Source: Halobellus ruber
GTDB lineage: Archaea; Halobacteriota; Halobacteria; Halobacteriales; Haloferacaceae
Direction of reading: 5' to 3'
Assembly: GCF_014212355.1 (NCBI RefSeq)
Contig: NZ_JACKXD010000001.1
Span: 829,143 to 893,142 of the forward strand
Length of the DNA stretch: 64,000 bases
The position numbers were made by a program, and so were the translations under genes. Positions 58,903-64,000 of the stretch are shown one piece after another. Below the pieces are notes generated by a model that searched no databases, was not told where the DNA came from, and worked only from the letters and a program-made list of their open reading frames with translations. Each line of letters starts with the position of its first letter. Positions within the stretch are counted from its first letter, which is position 1.

Positions 58903-60288
58903 TTACCCGGCGTCCCCGTCGGTCCCGGACCCGCTGGTGTGGTCGGCCTCGAACCGTGCCCGGACGCTTTCGGCGTGTGCCTCCAGCCCCTCGGCCTCGG
59001 CGAGCGTCGTGATCGGCTCCGCGAGGTCCGCCAGCCCCTCGCGGTCGAGCCGCTGGACGGTCGTCGATCTGAGGAAGGTGTCGACCGAGAGCCCGCCGTA
59101 CCGCCTTGCACCGCCCGAGGTGGGCAACACGTGGTTCGTCCCCGAGGCGTAGTCGCCGGCGGCGACCGGGGTGTACGGGCCGAGGAACACGCTCCCGGCG
59201 TTCGTGATCCGGTCGAGCAGCGCCTCGTCGTCGTCGGCCTGGATGGAGAGGTGCTCGGCGGCGTACTCCTCGGCGAACAGGACCGCCTCGGACATCGACC
59301 GGGCGTGGAGGACGCCGGACGCGTCGGCGTCGAGCGCCTCCCGGATCGTCTCGGAGCGCTCGCGGCCGTCGATCCGCGCCTCGACCGCGTCGACGACGGC
59401 CGCCGCGAAGTCCGCGTCGTCGGTGACGGCGACGACGGAGGCGTTCGGGTCGTGTTCCGCCTGTGCGAGGAGGTCGGCGGCGACGAGTCCGGGATCCGCG
59501 CTCCCGTCGGCGAGCACCAGGATCTCGGAGGGCCCCGCCAGGAAGTCGATGTCGACGTCGCCGCGGACTTCGGCCTTCGCCGCCGTCGTCCACCGGTTTC
59601 CGGGGCCGACGATCTTCCGGACTGGGGTGACGGTTTCGGTGCCGTACGCCAGGGCGCCGATCGCCTGGGCGCCGCCGATGCTGTAGACCCGGTCGGCGTC
59701 CGCGACGTGGGCGGCCGCGAGGGTGACCTGGTTCATCTCCTCGGCCGGCGGCGTCACCAAGGCGACGTGTTCGACGCCCGCCACCTTCGCGGGGACCACG
59801 CCCATCACGACACTCGAGGGGTAGGCCGCTGTCCCGCCGGGCGCGTACACGCCGACCCGCTCCAGCGGGCGGAACCGCCTGCCGAGTTCGCGATGTCCCG
59901 ACTCCGCGGCGCCCCCGTCGCCGCCTGCCGTCTTTCCGTCGGCCGCACCCCCACCGCTCGCTCCGCCGAAACTCGCCCGCCAGTCCTCGGGGACCTGTCG
60001 CTCGTGGAACTCACGGACGTTTTCGGCGGCGGTCTCGATGGCGTCCCGGACCTCGGCGTCGATTGCGTCGTAGGCACGCTCGGCGTCGTCAGTCACGTCG
60101 AGGTTCCCGACCTCGACGCCGTCCAGTTCGCGGCAGTACTCCCTGACGGCGACGTCGCCCTCCGTCCGAACCCGCTCTACGATCTCCCGGGCGTCGTCGC
60201 GGGCGCCCGCCACGCCGGCGTCCCGATCGAACAGGGCCGCCCGCTCGTCGGGCGGGAGTTCCGCGACGGCCCGCACTTCCAGCGTCAT
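58903..60288 (-). CDS. hisD: histidinol dehydrogenase
   Basis: Last two oxidations of histidine biosynthesis, zinc- and NAD-dependent. 461 residues. RVGVYAPGGTAAYPSSVVMGVVPAKVAG, ADLLAQAEHDPNASVVAV (catalytic Glu-His), and SGTNHVLPTSGGARRYGGLSV are intact. A Gly/Ala-rich insert (GGASGGGAADGKTAGGDGGA, about residues 111-130) interrupts the N-terminal domain before the GRRFRPLERVGVYAPGG segment; it is probably a surface loop. ATG 60288; the preceding in-frame segment to 60360 is not coding-like. Confidence 0.96.
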   Translation of the reverse strand: MTLEVRAVAELPPDERAALFDRDAGVAGARDDAREIVERVRTEGDVAVREYCRELDGVEVGNLDVTDDAERAYDAIDAEVRDAIETAAENVREFHERQVPEDWRASFGGASGGGAADGKTAGGDGGAAESGHRELGRRFRPLERVGVYAPGGTAAYPSSVVMGVVPAKVAGVEHVALVTPPAEEMNQVTLAAAHVADADRVYSIGGAQAIGALAYGTETVTPVRKIVGPGNRWTTAAKAEVRGDVDIDFLAGPSEILVLADGSADPGLVAADLLAQAEHDPNASVVAVTDDADFAAAVVDAVEARIDGRERSETIREALDADASGVLHARSMSEAVLFAEEYAAEHLSIQADDDEALLDRITNAGSVFLGPYTPVAAGDYASGTNHVLPTSGGARRYGGLSVDTFLRSTTVQRLDREGLADLAEPITTLAEAEGLEAHAESVRARFEADHTSGSGTDGDAG

Positions 60289-60393
60289 ACCCCGCGATTC
60301 GACGCGGCCGCGTAAGGACGTTCCGGATCGGGCGGTCCCGGGGCGTTTCGGGACCGACAACCCGGCGTTCGTCCCGCTTCGATACCGATCGAC

Positions 60394-61902
60394 TCAGTCC
60401 CTCTCCCCGGTGATCGACCGCGCGTAGACGTCCGCGCGGTCCGCCCAGACCGACTCCATCCCCTCGCGTGCCGACGCGAAGAAGTCGTACAGCGCGGCGT
60501 ACTGGTCGGCGACGGCCGGCCGCGGTTCGTACCGGCGGTCGGTCGTGACCATCCGGTCGACCGCCGCCGACAGCGAGGGGTACTCATCCAGCGCGACCGC
60601 CAGGAGAACCGCCGCGCCCAACGCGCCCGGCTCCGACCCGGCCGGCACCGAGACGGGACAGTCCAGACAGTCGGCGACGAGTTGGCACCACAGCTCCGAG
60701 CGGGTGCCGCCGCCGCTTGCGACCACCTCGTCGGGGTCGCCCGGCAGGTGCTCGACGCAATCGCGGACCGCAAGCGAGAGCCCCTCGTAGACGGCGCGAA
60801 CCAACGCCTCGGTCCCGTGTTCGGGGGTGAGGCCGACGAACTGCCCGCGGGCGTCGGGGTCGACGAACGGGCCGCGCTCCCCGGAGGTGCTCAGATACGG
60901 GTGGTAGACCACGCCGTTGCTCCCCGGCGGCGCCGCCGCGGCGAGATCCGCGAGATCCCCGACGTCGGCGACGTCGGCGATCGTCTCGGCGGCCCACTCC
61001 AGGCTCGGCGTCCCCGCGTTCGACCCGATGGCGTCCGTCCAACGCCCGTCGATGCCCAGGCTCATCTGGATTCCCGAGGTCTCGGGCTGTGGGCCGTTGA
61101 TGAACGTCTGGTGGGTCAGCGAGGTTCCGAGCGTGATCGCGGTCGCGCCGGCGGTTGCGGCCCCGCTGCCGATCGCCGACGCCGGGACGTCGAAGACGCC
61201 GGACACGACGGGGACGCCGGCGGGGACGCCGGTCGCGTCGGTGACTTCGCCGATCACCGCCGTCGGCGCCGCCAGCCGCGGGAGCTTCGACGCCGCCCCG
61301 GGAAGGCCGACCACCTCGAACACTCCCGGGTCATAACGCTCGGTGTCCTTGTCCAGGTAGGGCACGGTCGCCTCCGTGTGATCGAGCGTGCGCTCGCCGG
61401 TCAGCTTGTACTTCAACCAGTCCTTCGCCGAGAGGACCGTGTCGATCCGATCGAAGCGATCGGGCTCCTCGCGGGCCACCCACGCCAGGATCGGCAGGCT
61501 CATTCCGGGGTACGGCGCCGACCCACAGCCCTCGACGATCCGGTCCAGACGGCCCTCGTCCGCCCACTCCTCGAGGATCCCCGCGGCGCGGCTGTCCGAC
61601 CACAGCGCCGCGTTCCCTGCCGGGTTGCCGTCGTCGTCGATCGCCCAGAGCCCGTCGCCCTGCCCGGTGACGCTCACCCCGAGCGGGTCGGCGTCGGCCG
61701 GGAGCGACGCGGTCACGTCCCGGAGCGCCGCCGCCGTCCGGTTCCATACCACATTGGGGTCCTGTTCGACGTGTCCCGGCTTCGGGCGGTGCGTCTCCAC
61801 GTCCCGCTTCGCCACCGCTCTCTCGGTGCCGTCGACCCCGAACGCGACCGCCTTGATCGTCGACGTGCCGGCGTCGACGGCCAGAAGAACGTCAGTCGTC
61901 AT
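60394..61902 (-). CDS. FGGY-family carbohydrate kinase (xylulokinase-like)
   Basis: 502 residues. Phosphate-1 motif LLAVDAGTSTIKAVAFGVDG, the SVTGQGDGLWAIDDDG segment with DSRA, LSAKDWLKYKLTGERTLDHTEAT, ALTLGTS-like TAITLGTSLTHQTF and adenosine motif EVVASGGGTRSELWCQLVADCLDCPV. Substrate is undetermined: xylulose, glycerol-like polyols or erythritol are possible. No sugar isomerase is adjacent. It is 105 bases before hisD on the same strand and 39 bases after the ABC binding-protein gene, so transport and phosphorylation could be linked. Confidence 0.9.
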   Translation of the reverse strand: MTTDVLLAVDAGTSTIKAVAFGVDGTERAVAKRDVETHRPKPGHVEQDPNVVWNRTAAALRDVTASLPADADPLGVSVTGQGDGLWAIDDDGNPAGNAALWSDSRAAGILEEWADEGRLDRIVEGCGSAPYPGMSLPILAWVAREEPDRFDRIDTVLSAKDWLKYKLTGERTLDHTEATVPYLDKDTERYDPGVFEVVGLPGAASKLPRLAAPTAVIGEVTDATGVPAGVPVVSGVFDVPASAIGSGAATAGATAITLGTSLTHQTFINGPQPETSGIQMSLGIDGRWTDAIGSNAGTPSLEWAAETIADVADVGDLADLAAAAPPGSNGVVYHPYLSTSGERGPFVDPDARGQFVGLTPEHGTEALVRAVYEGLSLAVRDCVEHLPGDPDEVVASGGGTRSELWCQLVADCLDCPVSVPAGSEPGALGAAVLLAVALDEYPSLSAAVDRMVTTDRRYEPRPAVADQYAALYDFFASAREGMESVWADRADVYARSITGERD

Positions 61903-61941
61903 TGGATGATCTCGTGGGTCGATGTCGTGTCCGTGCGCCGA

Positions 61942-63294
61942 TCAGAGGCTACAGCCCGTCTCCCCGCAGGGGCGAACTGCCGCCTCGCCGGGCACCTGGG
62001 TCAGCAGTTCGATGCCGGGGATCTCCCCGCCCTCGACGACCTGCCCCGTCCAGACCGGGTTGACCGCCTGGTGGTCACACTCGCGGAACGGGGTCGTCCC
62101 CAGCGCGGTCGTCACGTCGAGTCCCTCCAGGGCCTCGCTGACTTCGACGGGGTCGTTGGTTCCCGCCGCTTCGATCCCGCGGGCGGTCATCCGGACCATA
62201 TCGTAGCCCACGCGGGCGAAGCTCCCGGGCACGCCGCCGTGTTCGTTCCGGTAGGCCTCCACGAACTCCCGGTTGTCGCCGGTCTCCAGCTTGTGGTTGT
62301 ACAGCGTCGAGGAGTACGCGCCGACCGCGTCCGACCCCAGCGCCTGCCGGCTCACCCGCGCGAAGATCGCCGTGCCGATGACGTCGACCTCCTCGGTCAG
62401 CCCCGCGCTGCTGGCCTGCTTCATGAAGTTGATCAGGTCCGCGCCGGTGTCCGGGAGCGCGACCACGTCGGCCTCGGAGTTGGAGATGTTGGTGATCTGC
62501 GGGCCGTAGTTGCTGGTGCCCTTGTCGGGCATCGTCCGCCCGACGATGTCGATGTCGAAGCCCTGGGCCTCGATGCGGCGCTCGATCTGGGCCACCGCGG
62601 AGTTGCCGTAGGTGTCGTCGGTGGTGTGGATCCACAGGTTCGACCCCAGACCGGAGTCGACGAAGTCGACGAGGCCGGCCATCTGCTGGGCGGCGTTCGT
62701 CTCAGTCCGGAAGGTGTTCGCGTTGCAGTTCCCGCTCGTCAGTTCGATCGTGGCCGCCCCGGAGGTGTACACCACGTCGCGGCTGCTCACGTAGTCGGCG
62801 ACAGCCAAGGCGACGGAACTCTCCAGGGCCCCGACCACGTAATCGGCGCCGTCGTTCTCGACGACCGCCTGGGCCCGCTGGAGCCCGGTCGAGGGGTCGG
62901 TCTGGGTGTCCTCGAAGGTCGCGTCGATCGTGAACCCGAACGCGTCGCTGTCGTTGACGTACTGGACGCCGAGTTCCGCACCGCGTTGCTGTGCCTGCCC
63001 CAGCGGCGCCGACGGTCCGCTCGTCGGCACCAGGACGCCCATCGTGACGGGTTCGGAGCCGACGCTTTCGGTCGCCGTCCCGGCGTCGTCGCTGTCGTCG
63101 CTTTCGGTGTCGGTGTCGCCGCCCCCACCCTCGGTTGCGGTGTCCCCGCCGTCGCCCGCCTGCTGGACGCAGCCGGCGGTCCCCAGCGCCGTCGCGAGCG
63201 CGCCGCCGCCCAGATACTGTAGCGCCCGCCGCCGCCGGACGCCCCGCCCGTCGGACTGCTCGACCCCTGCTGTCGTCCCGTCGGACCCGTTCAT
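61942..63294 (-). CDS. ABC transporter substrate-binding lipoprotein, Tat-exported (LivK type)
   Basis: 450 residues. The N-terminus VRRRRALQYLGGGALATALG followed by TAGC is a twin-arginine signal with a lipobox; Cys about residue 42 is the likely lipid anchor, followed by a Gly/Asp/Thr spacer. The mature part is a periplasmic-binding-protein type I fold (MGVLVPTSGPSAPLGQAQQRG; VVGALESSVALAVADYV; DVIGTAIFARVSR), as in branched-chain amino acid, amide or urea binding proteins. The exact ligand is unknown. Downstream of livF in the same direction. Confidence 0.92.
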   Translation of the reverse strand: MNGSDGTTAGVEQSDGRGVRRRRALQYLGGGALATALGTAGCVQQAGDGGDTATEGGGGDTDTESDDSDDAGTATESVGSEPVTMGVLVPTSGPSAPLGQAQQRGAELGVQYVNDSDAFGFTIDATFEDTQTDPSTGLQRAQAVVENDGADYVVGALESSVALAVADYVSSRDVVYTSGAATIELTSGNCNANTFRTETNAAQQMAGLVDFVDSGLGSNLWIHTTDDTYGNSAVAQIERRIEAQGFDIDIVGRTMPDKGTSNYGPQITNISNSEADVVALPDTGADLINFMKQASSAGLTEEVDVIGTAIFARVSRQALGSDAVGAYSSTLYNHKLETGDNREFVEAYRNEHGGVPGSFARVGYDMVRMTARGIEAAGTNDPVEVSEALEGLDVTTALGTTPFRECDHQAVNPVWTGQVVEGGEIPGIELLTQVPGEAAVRPCGETGCSL

Positions 63295-63349
63295 ACCACT
63301 CGGTATCGGGGTCCGGCATAAAATACCACGGCCTTCGACGGCGTCCCGA

Positions 63350-64000
63350 TCAGCGGTCGTCGTCGAGGGAGACGCCGACGTGCCGGTCTAAGGCGTCGTC
63401 GTCGCGGAGGGCGTCTGGAGAACTCCGGTGGACGATCCGGCCGCTGTCCATCACGTACACGTAGTCACAGACGTCCAGTGCCATCCGGACGTTCTGCTCG
63501 ACGAGCAGCACGGTCAGCCCGCGCTTCCGGAGCGACTCGATCGTCTCCACCACCCGCTCGACGACGTAGGGCGCGAGTCCCTCGGTAGGTTCGTCGAGAA
63601 GGAGCGTCCGGCCACCGCTGACCAACGCCCGGCCGACCGCGAGCATCTGCTGTTCCCCGCCGGAGAGGGTGCTTCCCGGGGCTGATTCGTTGTCCGCGAG
63701 GTTCTCGAACGTGTCGAGCACTTCGTCGATACCCCAGCTATGGTCGCCGCCGCGCCCGCCCGTCCCGCCGAGTTCGGCGAGTTCGAGGTTCTCCCGGACG
63801 CTGAGCCCGCCGAAGATCCGGCGTTCCTCGGGCACCAGGGCGATCCCGCGGCGGACCGTCTCCTCCGGGCCCAGGTCGCCGACATCCTCGCCGTCGTAGG
63901 TGACCGATCCCGACCGCGGCGCGAGCGTTCCCATCACCGTCCGGAGCGTCGTCGTCTTGCCCACGCCGTTCCGCCCGACGAGCCCGACGACCTCCCCGTT
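63350..64000 (-). CDS. livF: branched-chain amino acid ABC transporter ATP-binding protein LivF (5' end outside window)
   Basis: Visible 217 residues up to the right edge. Walker A GRNGVGKTTTLRTVMG at the extreme start, GIALVPEERRIFGGLSVRENL (LivF-type Q-loop region), signature LSGGEQQMLAVGRAL, Walker B LLLDEPTEGLAP, and LLVEQNVRMALDVCDYVYVMDSGRIV. The EER/RIF and LVEQN segments are characteristic of LivF rather than LivG. It energises import of the ligand bound by the adjacent lipoprotein, 55 bases away; permeases are expected just beyond the window. Confidence 0.93.
   Translation of the reverse strand, partial: NGEVVGLVGRNGVGKTTTLRTVMGTLAPRSGSVTYDGEDVGDLGPEETVRRGIALVPEERRIFGGLSVRENLELAELGGTGGRGGDHSWGIDEVLDTFENLADNESAPGSTLSGGEQQMLAVGRALVSGGRTLLLDEPTEGLAPYVVERVVETIESLRKRGLTVLLVEQNVRMALDVCDYVYVMDSGRIVHRSSPDALRDDDALDRHVGVSLDDDR

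Overview
This window is chromosomal DNA of a halophilic archaeon (class Halobacteria). It is GC-rich, its proteins are acidic, and many genes carry a TATA-like box about 26 to 30 bases before the start codon with little or no leader. It holds an archaeal ribosomal/RNA-polymerase gene cluster and a complete late bacterioruberin pathway. Gene order and the carotenoid genes fit the Haloferacales/Halorubrum side of the class, but I cannot fix the genus.

Layout. 1-4.8 kb: a DUF106/EMC3-like membrane protein, adenylate kinase, a small conserved protein, and an amino-acid permease fused to universal-stress domains. 4.85-11.36 kb: an AT-richer accessory island between an intact tRNA-Ser(UGA) and a decayed 5' copy of the same tRNA. 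It carries three palindromic repeats of one family, a second palindrome family, an ORF-less IS200/IS605-like element, a receiver/PAS histidine kinase, a 5'-truncated CPBP protease and small membrane or zinc-ribbon proteins. 11.4-17.6 kb: a nucleotidyltransferase-like protein, a pentapeptide-repeat potassium channel with 18 near-identical 30-bp units, a uracil-DNA glycosylase family protein, Mrp, MoaA and thioredoxin. 17.86-24.3 kb: tRNA-Ser, rps13-rps4-rps11-rpoD, tRNA-Leu, rpl18e-rpl13-rps9-rpoN-rpoK-eno-rps2.

24.4-35.9 kb: a zincin, small proteins, a Dna2-like nuclease-helicase convergent with an Lhr-type helicase, a dehydrogenase, a metallo-hydrolase, a second copy of the IS605-like element, an odd alpha/beta hydrolase and a UspA protein. 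36-42.7 kb: a decayed MFS gene, a ZIP transporter, an SDR, and the carotenoid genes crtD-lyeJ-cruF convergent with crtB. 42.8-48.0 kb: a 46-residue zinc-finger gene and a class II ribonucleotide reductase with two inteins. 48.5-53 kb: the trpDFEG operon with a strong operator-like inverted repeat at its promoter. 53-58 kb: tRNA-Val and many small proteins, including a J-domain/2Fe-2S ferredoxin fusion, an IscA-type carrier and a nonsense-interrupted UspA. 58.1-64 kb: a methyltransferase, hisD, an FGGY kinase, and the start of a branched-chain-amino-acid-type ABC transporter.

Most of the window is ordinary core genome. The best candidates for new biology are the repeat families and tRNA-bounded island at 4.9-11.4 kb, the hypervariable-looking channel gene, the first NrdJ intein with its paired helix-turn-helix modules, the trp operator, the J-domain ferredoxin, and recurring copies of tRNA pieces downstream of tRNA genes.
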